Assembly (NCBI GenBank): GCA_902489225.1
Contig: CABTZA010000132.1
Location: 1 to 5,258, forward strand
From: an uncultured Collinsella sp.
Lineage (GTDB): Bacteria; Actinomycetota; Coriobacteriia; Coriobacteriales; Coriobacteriaceae
Length of the DNA: 5,258 nt
Reading direction: 5' to 3'
In this document: in pieces, positions 1 to 5,258 of the stretch
Layout: the number at the start of each line of letters is the position of its first letter
How positions within the stretch are numbered: the stretch's first letter is position 1
Made by a program: the position numbers and the translations under genes
The notes under the pieces: model-generated
Databases searched by the model: none
What the model was told of the DNA's origin: nothing
What the model saw: the letters and a program-made list of their open reading frames with translations, nothing else

Positions 1-294
1 AGCTTCAAAAACCCCCGTCACCTGGCTCCAGTCACTCACGCTGCCAATCCGCTCCTGAACCAGGTCCTCAAGCAAAATGAAGACGGCATACGACACCACG
101 GGGAAGAAATAGCGTCCCGCCAGCTGCCAGTTGCCCTCCGAGATGCTTACACCCACGAGCAGGATGTTGCCCGTCTGCGCGTTGGCGAAAACATGGTCGC
201 GCCCAATGTACGAATACACGTCCATAAAGCCACCGGCGAGCGCCAAGATGATGCCCAGCTCAATAGACTCCGATATCTGTTTGGCACGCTGCAT
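1..294 (-). CDS. YoaK/DUF1275 family membrane protein, N-terminal part (truncated by window edge)
   Basis: The frame opens with ATG at 294 and stays open to base 1, giving 98 residues with no stop, so the C-terminus lies outside the window. The start is supported by AAGGAGG at 305-311, ten bases upstream. Residues about 14-33 form a first hydrophobic segment (LGIILALAGGFMDVYSYIG region), followed by the block HVFANAQTGNILLVG (residues 34-48). The GGFMD and QTGN motifs are typical of the DUF1275/YoaK family, small membrane proteins usually of about 220-240 residues with around six membrane spans and no settled function. A second hydrophobic stretch lies at about 61-77. Family assignment rests on these motifs; a transport role is sometimes guessed for the family but nothing here shows it. 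It is divergent from the ygiQ-like gene. Confidence 0.88.
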   Translation of the reverse strand, partial: MQRAKQISESIELGIILALAGGFMDVYSYIGRDHVFANAQTGNILLVGVSISEGNWQLAGRYFFPVVSYAVFILLEDLVQERIGSVSDWSQVTGVFEA

Positions 295-304
295 CGTCGT
301 GCAT

Positions 305-311
305 CCTCCTT
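305..311 (-). promoter_or_regulatory. Ribosome binding site of the YoaK-family gene
   Basis: The minus strand reads AAGGAGG here, ten bases before the ATG at 294. A second ATG at 304 is closer to the site but opens a different frame (MHDD...) that runs antisense through nothing family-like, whereas the 294 frame gives clear YoaK residues. No convincing -35/-10 pair was found further upstream. Confidence 0.75.
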
Positions 312-476
312 GTTGACGACTCTCTCGTGCGTTGGCGGAAACATAACCGCCGTTCATACTGTAACCCATTGACAACATGGCGTGCGCGCGAGACGGGTTC
401 TCCAACGCGCAGATACACAGTCTGGAAACAAACGATCCCCGTATCGACGCGCCGATCCCCCAGCTCATGTACTCCC

Positions 477-509
477 CCAGTCTTTTTAGCCCCGTCCCAA
501 AAAGACTGG
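477..509. repeat. 11-bp perfect inverted repeat beside the ygiQ promoter
   Basis: CCAGTCTTTTT at 477-487 is the exact reverse complement of AAAAAGACTGG at 499-509, with an 11-base spacer AGCCCCGTCCC. It ends two bases before the probable -10 box TACAAT at 511-516, so it covers where a -35 element would be. No T-tract follows either end, so it is not a canonical terminator. It may be a protein-binding operator or a relic of an intergenic palindromic repeat: the minus strand of the right half reads TTTGGGACGG, a 10-mer that also occurs at 3682-3691. The pairing is seen directly; the role is inference. Confidence 0.7.
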
Positions 510-510
510 T

Positions 511-516
511 TACAAT
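511..516 (+). promoter_or_regulatory. Probable -10 box of the ygiQ-family gene
   Basis: TACAAT matches the sigma-70-type -10 consensus at five of six bases and sits 31 bases before the GTG start at 548, which would give a short leader of about 25 bases. No good -35 hexamer lies 16-19 bases upstream; that interval is occupied by the inverted repeat 477-509, which would fit a regulator-dependent promoter. The position also argues against starts upstream of 511. Confidence 0.4.
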
Positions 517-537
517 TACGTGCAGCATACAGACACC

Positions 538-544
538 GGGAGGG
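538..544 (+). promoter_or_regulatory. Ribosome binding site that selects the GTG start at 548
   Basis: GGGAGGG lies three bases before GTG at 548. The spacing is somewhat short, but the earlier in-frame ATG codons at 377 and 467 have no comparable purine-rich site, and the 57 extra residues they would add do not resemble the family. Confidence 0.65.
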
Positions 545-547
545 ATC

Positions 548-2695
548 GTGGCAAAAAAGCCTCAGCACGCTCAGAACAACCAGCGCAGTCAGCAGGGCAA
601 ACAGGGCCAGCAGCAAAAGCGCGGCGGCAAGGCGCAGGCCACGGTCGCCCGCACCAAGCATTCCCAAGCGACGCCCGCCCGCCCCTGGCGCCCGGGCCGC
701 GATAAATTCCTCCCCGTCAGTCGAGCCGACATGGATGCACGCGGCTGGGACCAGTGCGACTTTGTCTACATCTGCGGCGACGCCTATGTGGACCATCCCA
801 GCTTTGGCATGGCCATCATCAGCCGCGTCCTCGACGCGCACGGCTACAAAGTGGGCATCATCTGCCAACCCGACTGGACCGACCCCACCAGCATCACCGT
901 GCTCGGCGAGCCGCGCCTGGGCTTTCTCGTCAGTGCCGGCAACATGGACTCCATGGTCAACCACTATTCGGTGACCAAGCACCGCCGCCGCACCGACGCC
1001 TATACCCCCGGTGGCGAGGAGGGGCGCCGTCCCAACCGAGCCGTCACGGTCTACGGCAACCTCATCCGCCAGACGTTTAAGGACGCCCCCATCATTATCG
1101 GTGGCATCGAGGCAAGCCTGCGTCGCCTGGCCCACTACGACTACTGGCAGGACAAGCTCAAGCGCTCGGTGCTGCTCGACTCGGGCGCCGACATCCTCAT
1201 CTACGGCATGGGCGAGCACGCGATTGTCGAGATCGCCGACGCGCTCGACGCGGGGCTGCCCGTCGATCAGATCACCTATATCAACGGCACCGTTTACCGC
1301 ACGGGTTCGCTCGACGAGGTCTACGACTACGACCTGCTGCCCAGCTGGGACGACCTTGCCGCTGACAAGCTCAACTACGCCCGCAGCTTTAACGTGCAGC
1401 AGCAAAATATGGACCCTATCACCGGCCATCGCTTGGTAGAGCCATATCCCAACAGCGTGTACGTGGTGCAGAACCCGCCGTCGGCAACACTCACCACCGA
1501 CGAGATGGACGAGGTTGCCGAACTCCCCTACGCACGCGATTGGCATCCCGACTACGACGCGGCGGGCGGCGTGCCAGCCTTTGCCGAGATCAAGTTTTCC
1601 ATTAGCTCCAACCGCGGCTGTTTTGGCGAGTGCTCGTTTTGCGCCCTTACCTTCCACCAGGGCCGCGTGTTGCAGATGCGCAGCCACGACTCGATCATGC
1701 GCGAGGCCGAGCTGCTCACGCGCGATCCCGAGTTTAAGGGCTACATCAACGACGTGGGCGGACCGACGGCAAACTTTAGCCGCCCTGCCTGCGACAAGCA
1801 GCTCAAGCACGGCGTGTGCAAGAACAAGCGCTGCCTGTGGCCGAGCGTGTGCAAGAACATGGTAGTCGACGAGAGCGGCTACACGCAGCTGTTGCGCGAC
1901 CTGCGCCAGCTGCCGGGCGTCAAGAAGGTCTTCGTCCGCAGCGGCATCCGCTTCGACTACACCATGGCCGACGCCTCGGACGAGTTTTTGCGCGAGCTGC
2001 TGGAGCATCATGTCTCGGGCCAGCTACGCGTGGCACCCGAGCACGTGAGCGACGCGGTGTTGTCCGTGATGGGCAAGCCGAGCCGAGCCGTCTACGATGC
2101 GTTCTGCCGTAAATTTGAACGCCTGAACCGCGAATACGGACTCAAGCAGTATGTGGTGCCATACCTGATCTCGAGCCACCCCGGCTCGACGATGAAGGAA
2201 GCCGTAGAGCTCGCCGAAGCCGTGCGCGACATGGGCTATATGCCCGAGCAGGTGCAGGACTTCTACCCCACGCCGTCCACCATGTCGACCTGCATGTACT
2301 ACACCGGCGTGGACCCGCGCACCATGGAGCCGATCTACGTGGCGCGCGACCCGCACGAGAAGGCCATGCAGCGTGCGCTCATCCAGTATCGCAAGCCCGA
2401 GAACTACAAGCTCGTGCGCGAGGCGCTGGAAAAAGCCGGCCGCCGCGATCTGATTGGCTACACCAAGCATTGCCTGATTCGTCCCGTGCCCCCGCGCCCG
2501 GGCGAGACGTCTGCCGGCGGTGGGCATGGCACCGGCAAGAAGGGCGGCAAGGCCCACGGTGGCGCTGGTGATGCCGGCAAGGGGTCTAAGGGCAGCAAGA
2601 GATACGGCGGTATGTCCCGCGCGCAGAACACCGCAGGCCGCAACCGCGCGGCACAGGGGCGTCAGGGCGCCAACGGAGGCGGTCGCCGCAACTAG
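548..2695 (+). CDS. ygiQ: YgiQ family radical SAM protein (UPF0313)
   Basis: Complete gene of 715 residues, near the 600-740 usual for the family. The start is GTG at 548, chosen for the adjacent ribosome binding site. Order of parts: basic Q-rich tail (1-54, no acidic residue before D52); YgiQ N-terminal domain opening with ICGDAYVDHPSFG (from about 75); radical SAM core with CFGECSFC giving Cys358, Cys362 and Cys365 (Cx3Cx2C) to bind the [4Fe-4S] cluster that cleaves S-adenosylmethionine; GGPTANF at 404-410; a second cysteine group (Cys415, 424, 429, 435); RVAPEH at 494-499; and the C-terminal DUF3362 region ending in GRRDLIGYTKHCLI. The second cysteine group is conserved in YgiQ proteins and could hold another cluster, which is inference. 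The last 71 residues (645-715) are Gly/Lys/Arg-rich and probably disordered. The protein is expected to be cytoplasmic; its substrate is unknown. It is transcribed alone and converges on the CPBP gene, overlapping it by four bases. Confidence 0.95.
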   Translation: MAKKPQHAQNNQRSQQGKQGQQQKRGGKAQATVARTKHSQATPARPWRPGRDKFLPVSRADMDARGWDQCDFVYICGDAYVDHPSFGMAIISRVLDAHGYKVGIICQPDWTDPTSITVLGEPRLGFLVSAGNMDSMVNHYSVTKHRRRTDAYTPGGEEGRRPNRAVTVYGNLIRQTFKDAPIIIGGIEASLRRLAHYDYWQDKLKRSVLLDSGADILIYGMGEHAIVEIADALDAGLPVDQITYINGTVYRTGSLDEVYDYDLLPSWDDLAADKLNYARSFNVQQQNMDPITGHRLVEPYPNSVYVVQNPPSATLTTDEMDEVAELPYARDWHPDYDAAGGVPAFAEIKFSISSNRGCFGECSFCALTFHQGRVLQMRSHDSIMREAELLTRDPEFKGYINDVGGPTANFSRPACDKQLKHGVCKNKRCLWPSVCKNMVVDESGYTQLLRDLRQLPGVKKVFVRSGIRFDYTMADASDEFLRELLEHHVSGQLRVAPEHVSDAVLSVMGKPSRAVYDAFCRKFERLNREYGLKQYVVPYLISSHPGSTMKEAVELAEAVRDMGYMPEQVQDFYPTPSTMSTCMYYTGVDPRTMEPIYVARDPHEKAMQRALIQYRKPENYKLVREALEKAGRRDLIGYTKHCLIRPVPPRPGETSAGGGHGTGKKGGKAHGGAGDAGKGSKGSKRYGGMSRAQNTAGRNRAAQGRQGANGGGRRN

Positions 2696-3603
2696 CGCAG
2701 CGGTGCGCTCGCTGCGTCCATCCCACACGCGTGGCGCAGCGAGCGCATTGCCTCAACGAGGATGACACCGGCGATAGCGACCGCAATTGCCACGTCGAAC
2801 GGTGTGTTCACAAACCAGAGCAACGTCATGAGATACGACCCGGCATTAAAGGCAAAGTGCAGCAGGATCGTGTAGCGGAGCTTTCCAGTGGTCACGAACA
2901 CCCAACCAAAAATGAGGCCGGCAGCGCCCGCATAGCAGCCCTGCACCCAGTTCATGTGCATAAAGCCGAAGACCGCCGCCTGCAGCACGATTGCCGCGGC
3001 GACGCCCCAGGTACTCGGGGCCGCCCAGGGCACTATAGCGCCGTCTTGCGCGTTCGCGCGGCGCCGGCGTTTCCAGAGCGGACGGCACTGCGGATTAAAC
3101 GCACGCAGCGAAAACTCAAAGATGATGCCGCGTACCAGGAGCTCTTCGCAAAACGGCGCGCCGAGCACCGTGGTCAGGACGGCAAGAAGGCTGGTATCGC
3201 CCATGCCCGTTTCCTCGACGAGCTCGCTATAGTCTGCCGCGACCTCGGGCAGCAGCGACAGCACGCCGTCGCATAGGTAGCTAATGACCACCTGCATGGA
3301 TAGGCCGATCACGACAACGCAGGCAATGCGCTTCCATGCCGCGCTTGCTCCCCCACCGAGCGGGCGCTCGCCTTGCCGGCGCGCCATGAAGGAGCGGGGC
3401 CACAGATAACGCCACCACAGCAGCGCCATCAAAAATGACGCCGTCTGAGCGGCAGCCTGGAACCATTGGATATCGAGATTGTCGATCGGGAAACCCGTCA
3501 GCGCCGACACGGCATCGAGAGCTGAAAACAGAACCACGCTCAGGGCTATATCGGCAGCAACAACACCAAAACAGGCAAGCGCCCAAATCATCGCATTGAG
3601 CAT
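2692..3603 (-). CDS. CPBP (Abi) family intramembrane glutamic protease
   Basis: Complete gene of 303 residues. ATG at 3603 is chosen because AGGAGG (3609-3614) stands five bases before it; an ATG at 3627 would add eight residues read out of a palindromic repeat and lacks a site. All three family motifs are present: EELLVR with Glu153, Glu154 and Arg158; FGFMH with Phe212 and His216; and HFAFN with His249 and Asn253. These are the catalytic residues known from Rce1-type enzymes, so the protein should be active. About eight hydrophobic segments are visible (roughly 5-28, 50-67, 93-112, 134-150, 200-216, 221-237, 244-262, 267-284). A basic loop WKRRRRAN (177-184) between motifs 1 and 2 is probably cytoplasmic. 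Bacterial relatives act in bacteriocin self-immunity, peptide maturation or membrane proteolysis, but no peptide or bacteriocin gene is visible here, so the substrate is unknown. Its stop shares CTAG with the ygiQ stop. Confidence 0.93.
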   Translation of the reverse strand: MLNAMIWALACFGVVAADIALSVVLFSALDAVSALTGFPIDNLDIQWFQAAAQTASFLMALLWWRYLWPRSFMARRQGERPLGGGASAAWKRIACVVVIGLSMQVVISYLCDGVLSLLPEVAADYSELVEETGMGDTSLLAVLTTVLGAPFCEELLVRGIIFEFSLRAFNPQCRPLWKRRRRANAQDGAIVPWAAPSTWGVAAAIVLQAAVFGFMHMNWVQGCYAGAAGLIFGWVFVTTGKLRYTILLHFAFNAGSYLMTLLWFVNTPFDVAIAVAIAGVILVEAMRSLRHACGMDAASAPLR

Positions 3604-3608
3604 GCCAA

Positions 3609-3614
3609 CCTCCT
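3609..3614 (-). promoter_or_regulatory. Ribosome binding site of the CPBP protease gene
   Basis: The minus strand reads AGGAGG five bases before ATG 3603, which fixes the start. The base of the palindrome 3621-3678 lies only six bases upstream, so a folded messenger would place a long stem directly against this site. Confidence 0.85.
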
Positions 3615-3620
3615 CAAAAC

Positions 3621-3694
3621 CCGGCACTTAGGGACGTTCCTTAACTGCCGGCAGAAAAGGAACGTCCCCAAGTGCCGGCAGTTTGGGACGGTCA
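3621..3694. repeat. Composite palindromic intergenic repeat
   Basis: Bases 3621-3678 form a 58-bp palindrome centred between 3649 and 3650 on CTGCCGGCAG; 26 of 29 base pairs match, the exceptions being 3630/3669, 3643/3656 and 3644/3655. The arms read CCGGCACTTAGGGACGTTCC (3621-3640) and its near complement (3659-3678). A third copy in direct orientation follows at 3675-3694, identical to the first at 16 of 20 positions, sharing the CCGG of the second arm and running into the stop codon of the RelB-like gene. On the minus strand the palindrome is followed by GTTTTG, a weak U-run, so partial termination after the RelB-like gene is possible. I associate this repeat type with Collinsella intergenic regions, which is recollection. 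Confidence 0.85.
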
Positions 3695-3895
3695 TTGTTG
3701 ACGAGAATCGGGCGCAGCGCCAAAGGCCCCGTTGGGCGAAATGTCGAACGGGAAGGTGCCGCAGCGATTGAAGGCGGCGATAAACATGCGGATGGCGTTG
3801 GACGGCGTGGTGCCCACGAGCTGGGTTGCCGCCGCGAAGGCCGCCTTTTCCTCGGGCAAGACCTTCGCGACAACCGGGGTCATGTGTTCTGCCAT
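3692..3895 (-). CDS. Short RelB/DinJ-like ribbon-helix-helix antitoxin, no adjacent toxin
   Basis: 67 residues from ATG 3895, preceded by AAGGAAG at 3900-3906. Residues 6-13 (TPVVAKVL) fit the beta strand that binds DNA in RelB/DinJ proteins, then a helix (PEEKAAFAAATQLVG, 14-28) and TTPSNAIRMFIAAF (29-42), which matches the family pattern GLTPSQAINLFL. FPFDI at 48-52 matches the PFE/PFD end of the domain. DinJ of E. coli has 86 residues; here only 15 residues follow the PFDI, so most of the C-terminal toxin-binding tail is lacking. No RelE, YafQ or other toxin-sized frame lies on either side: downstream is a repeat and the CPBP gene, upstream a non-coding region. It could be an orphan antitoxin, a remnant of a module, or a stand-alone DNA-binding regulator. 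A TTG start at 3970 was considered and dropped. Confidence 0.8.
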   Translation of the reverse strand: MAEHMTPVVAKVLPEEKAAFAAATQLVGTTPSNAIRMFIAAFNRCGTFPFDISPNGAFGAAPDSRQQ

Positions 3896-3899
3896 GGCG

Positions 3900-3906
3900 C
3901 TTCCTT
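3900..3906 (-). promoter_or_regulatory. Ribosome binding site of the RelB-like gene
   Basis: The minus strand reads AAGGAAG four bases before ATG 3895. It selects this start over the upstream TTG at 3970, which lies inside a hairpin and has no ribosome binding site. Confidence 0.65.
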
Positions 3907-3929
3907 TTTGAAACGACGGTGATGCGGAT

Positions 3930-3988
3930 AGATGCGGGCCACGCGGCTGGGCGACGGGCTGTGAAGACAACCCGATTGGCCCGCATCT
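3930..3988 (-). promoter_or_regulatory. Nested stem-loop in the leader of the RelB-like gene
   Basis: Read on the minus strand, AGATGCGGGCCA (3988-3977) pairs perfectly over 12 bases with TGGCCCGCATCT (3941-3930). Within the enclosed loop, CGGGTTGT (3974-3967) and ACAGCCCG (3962-3955) pair over eight bases around the tetraloop CTTC. One of the eight inner pairs is a G-U wobble on the minus-strand RNA but a C-A mismatch on the plus-strand RNA, so the fold favours leftward transcription. The remaining unpaired parts are 2 and 13 bases. No U-tract follows, so it is not a canonical terminator. The structure ends 34 bases before ATG 3895. It could be a cis-regulatory leader, an unconventional terminator for the ABC gene 122 bases upstream, or a small RNA; it matches no riboswitch I know. 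Confidence 0.6.
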
Positions 3989-4009
3989 GGAGTTTGTTCT
4001 ACGGCGTTG

Positions 4010-4036
4010 GTATTACTTGGTATTCCTAAGTATTAC
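4010..4036. repeat. Three 10-bp-phased direct repeats (GTATTAC type)
   Basis: GTATTAC at 4010, GTATTCC at 4020 and GTATTAC at 4030 recur every ten bases, one helical turn, in an AT-rich island that stands out from the GC-rich surroundings. An inverted copy, GAATACC at 4047-4053, mirrors GGTATTC at 4019-4025. The spacing is what tandem sites for a regulator look like, but no binding protein is identified; the nearby ribbon-helix-helix protein is a candidate by position only. Confidence 0.55.
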
Positions 4037-4045
4037 CCCACAGAT

Positions 4046-4054
4046 AGAATACCA
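4046..4054 (-). promoter_or_regulatory. Candidate extended -10 promoter for the RelB-like gene
   Basis: The minus strand reads TGGTATTCT, matching the extended -10 pattern TGnTAnnnT. No -35 hexamer is apparent; its place is taken by the short palindrome 4058-4075. A transcript starting near 4039 would carry the phased repeats and the nested hairpin in a leader of about 145 bases. This is a weak pattern match. Confidence 0.25.
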
Positions 4055-4057
4055 TAC

Positions 4058-4075
4058 CCGACCCCATGGGGACGG
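4058..4075. repeat. 18-bp palindrome centred on CCCCATGGGG
   Basis: CCGACCCCATGGGGACGG pairs at eight of nine positions (4061/4072 mismatch). It lies about 35 bases past the ABC gene stop and just upstream of the candidate -10 at 4046-4054. It lacks a following T-run on either strand, so an operator is as likely as a termination element; neither is shown. Confidence 0.4.
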
Positions 4076-4109
4076 AGAAAAACGGATCATTTTGTTGCTG
4101 GGTAAGTAT

Positions 4110-5258
4110 TTAGAGCGTGATGATGTCCGAGATATTGAGGGCCCGAGCGTCAGCGGAATCGTGCGTGGCAAGCAACAGCATACGGCCGTCGAGCAAGTCG
4201 AGCACGACCTCGGCGCATGCGTCGCGCGCAGCGGTATCCAGACCGGTAAAGGGCTCGTCCAGAATCACCGCGTCGCCCGGACACAGCAGGGCTCGGGCAA
4301 TCTCGACGCGACGGCGCTGCCCGCCCGAGAGCTCGGCCACGCGGGCATGCACATCGATCCCCGGCACCAGCAGGCGCAACAGGGCTGCGGTACTCGAGGC
4401 GTCCACGCGCGCGTCGGCACACACCAGCACGTTATCCAAAGCCGAGGCGCCCTCTACCAGGCGCATATCCTGAAACACCATCGAGCACGGCGCGCACTCC
4501 CCCGCCGCCAGCGCAAGCAGCGTCGACTTGCCTATGCCCGAAGCGCCCATCACACAGATACGCCCACCGGCAGACACATGAAGCACCAGTCCGTCGAGCG
4601 CCGGCGCCCAGGGTGCACGATCGCCCACAGCGAGCGCAAGCTCCGCCGCAGTGCCGGCGCCAGCAGATCCGCCCGCACGCCCGTGACTACCACGCCCATG
4701 CGCCCGCACGGTAACACGCCATGCCGCGAGCCCCGAAGCCCGCAGCAGCCACACCAGCACGCGCTCACACGCCCACGAGGCGGCAACGACCAGTACGGTC
4801 CACGCCAGCAGATCAGCCGTCTCGATGAGCAGCTTCGCCTGATAGATGCGCTCGCCCACGGTGCCCGTCGCCATGCCGATGAGCTCCGCCGCCACGCCGG
4901 CCTTCCAGCTCATGCCAATCACGGCGCGGGCGCACGAAAGCACAAACGGCAGGACTTCGCGCCAGGTGTGGGCGCAAAACAGTCGCCAGCCCCGCACGCA
5001 TTGCAGGCGGAACATCTGCTTCAGCGGTTTATCCGCTTGCGTCAAACCCTCGACCAGCGAAAAATACACGCCCGGCAGCGTCATCAAAAAGACCGCCACA
5101 ATGCTCACGCGCGCCGACCCCAACCAAATGAGCAGCAAGACCACTATGCAGGCAACCGGCGTCGCCTTAACAAACGAAAGCGCCGGAGCCACCAAGCGGG
5201 CAAACGCCCGCGAGCGCGACGAAATTCCGGCCAGCAAACCACCGCACACCGCGGCAAG
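4110..5258 (-). CDS. ABC importer permease-ATPase fusion, C-terminal 382 residues (N-terminus beyond window)
   Basis: The frame is open to the right edge; a GTG at 5249 is not the likely start because family-like residues precede it and the first membrane spans are missing. Numbering from the edge, residues 1-175 are a permease of the SsuC/TauC/ThiX type: ATPVACIVVLLLIWLG (32-47), LPGVYFSLVEGL (61-72), the coupling-loop region to EVLPF (about 75-105), and WKAGVAAELIG (118-128). A Gly/Ala-rich linker (about 187-204) leads to an ATPase domain with Walker A GASGIGKST (238-246), Q-loop Gln263, signature LSGGQ (310-314), Walker B VILDE (331-335), D-loop and H-loop His366. Only 19 residues separate the Walker A lysine from the Q-loop, about half the usual distance, so the antiparallel beta subdomain is reduced. 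Relatives import nitrate, sulfonates, taurine or thiamine precursors with a separate binding protein; the substrate here cannot be read. Stop TAA at 4110-4112; no hairpin-plus-T terminator follows. Confidence 0.9.
   Translation of the reverse strand, partial: LAAVCGGLLAGISSRSRAFARLVAPALSFVKATPVACIVVLLLIWLGSARVSIVAVFLMTLPGVYFSLVEGLTQADKPLKQMFRLQCVRGWRLFCAHTWREVLPFVLSCARAVIGMSWKAGVAAELIGMATGTVGERIYQAKLLIETADLLAWTVLVVAASWACERVLVWLLRASGLAAWRVTVRAHGRGSHGRAGGSAGAGTAAELALAVGDRAPWAPALDGLVLHVSAGGRICVMGASGIGKSTLLALAAGECAPCSMVFQDMRLVEGASALDNVLVCADARVDASSTAALLRLLVPGIDVHARVAELSGGQRRRVEIARALLCPGDAVILDEPFTGLDTAARDACAEVVLDLLDGRMLLLATHDSADARALNISDIITL

Noticed and set aside
334..351. GGCGG/CCGCC five-base inverted repeat in the YoaK leader
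   Set aside because: Too short to stand out in GC-rich DNA.
369..374. TTGACA resembling a -35 box on the plus strand
   Set aside because: No -10-like sequence 16-19 bases downstream; the interval is GC-rich.
377..547. 57-codon upstream extension of the ygiQ-like gene from ATG 377 or 467
   Set aside because: No ribosome binding site at either ATG, the extension crosses the inverted repeat and the -10 box, and it does not resemble the family N-terminus.
260..2011. Long minus-strand open frame of 583 codons opposite the ygiQ-like gene
   Set aside because: It is antisense to a clearly conserved protein, its translation is Val/Ala/Asp/His-rich without domains, and its end runs into the YoaK gene in another frame. 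It is explained by GC-biased third positions.
2024..2728. Minus-strand open frame of 234 codons opposite the ygiQ 3' end
   Set aside because: Antisense shadow of the conserved DUF3362 region and the Gly-rich tail; no recognisable motif.
3604..3627. Eight-residue extension of the CPBP protein from ATG 3627
   Set aside because: It would be translated from the palindromic repeat and the ribosome binding site; AGGAGG correctly spaced to ATG 3603 is decisive.
3896..3970. 25-residue extension of the RelB-like protein from TTG 3970
   Set aside because: It lies in the hairpin, has no ribosome binding site, and the family begins near the ATG at 3895.
4078..4090. Run of five T on the minus strand after the ABC gene, considered as a terminator
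   Set aside because: No stem precedes it; the nearest palindrome (4058-4075) lies downstream of the run rather than before it.

Overview
The window looks like chromosomal DNA of a GC-rich actinobacterium, most likely a gut Coriobacteriia such as Collinsella. The reasons are the strong G/C third-position bias, the set of protein families, and intergenic palindromic repeats built on GGGACGTTCC and TGCCGGCA, which I associate with Collinsella. The genus is an inference from memory; no rRNA or marker gene is present to confirm it.

Layout, left to right. (1) 1-294, minus: the N-terminal 98 residues of a YoaK/DUF1275 membrane protein that runs off the left edge. (2) 295-547: a divergent intergenic region with the YoaK ribosome binding site, an 11-bp perfect inverted repeat (477-509) and a probable -10 box for the next gene. 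(3) 548-2695, plus: a complete YgiQ-family radical SAM protein with a GTG start and basic low-complexity tails at both ends. (4) 2692-3603, minus: a complete CPBP (Abi) family intramembrane protease whose stop shares one CTAG tetramer with the ygiQ stop. (5) 3621-3694: a composite palindromic repeat between the CPBP gene and (6) 3692-3895, minus: a short RelB/DinJ-like ribbon-helix-helix protein with no toxin beside it. (7) 3896-4109: a non-coding stretch holding a nested RNA hairpin, three 10-bp-phased GTATTAC-like repeats, a weak promoter candidate and a short palindrome. (8) 4110-5258, minus: a permease-ATPase fusion of an ABC importer, open at the right edge.

The ABC fusion, RelB-like and CPBP genes all read leftward, but the gaps hold strong secondary structure and no clear shared promoter, so a single operon is not established. 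The named protein families are ordinary housekeeping or accessory genes. The less explained material is in the intergenic regions: the structured leader and phased repeats before the orphan antitoxin, the palindromic array abutting the CPBP ribosome binding site, and the inverted repeat beside the ygiQ promoter. No tRNA, rRNA, CRISPR array, transposase or canonical hairpin-plus-U-tract terminator was found.
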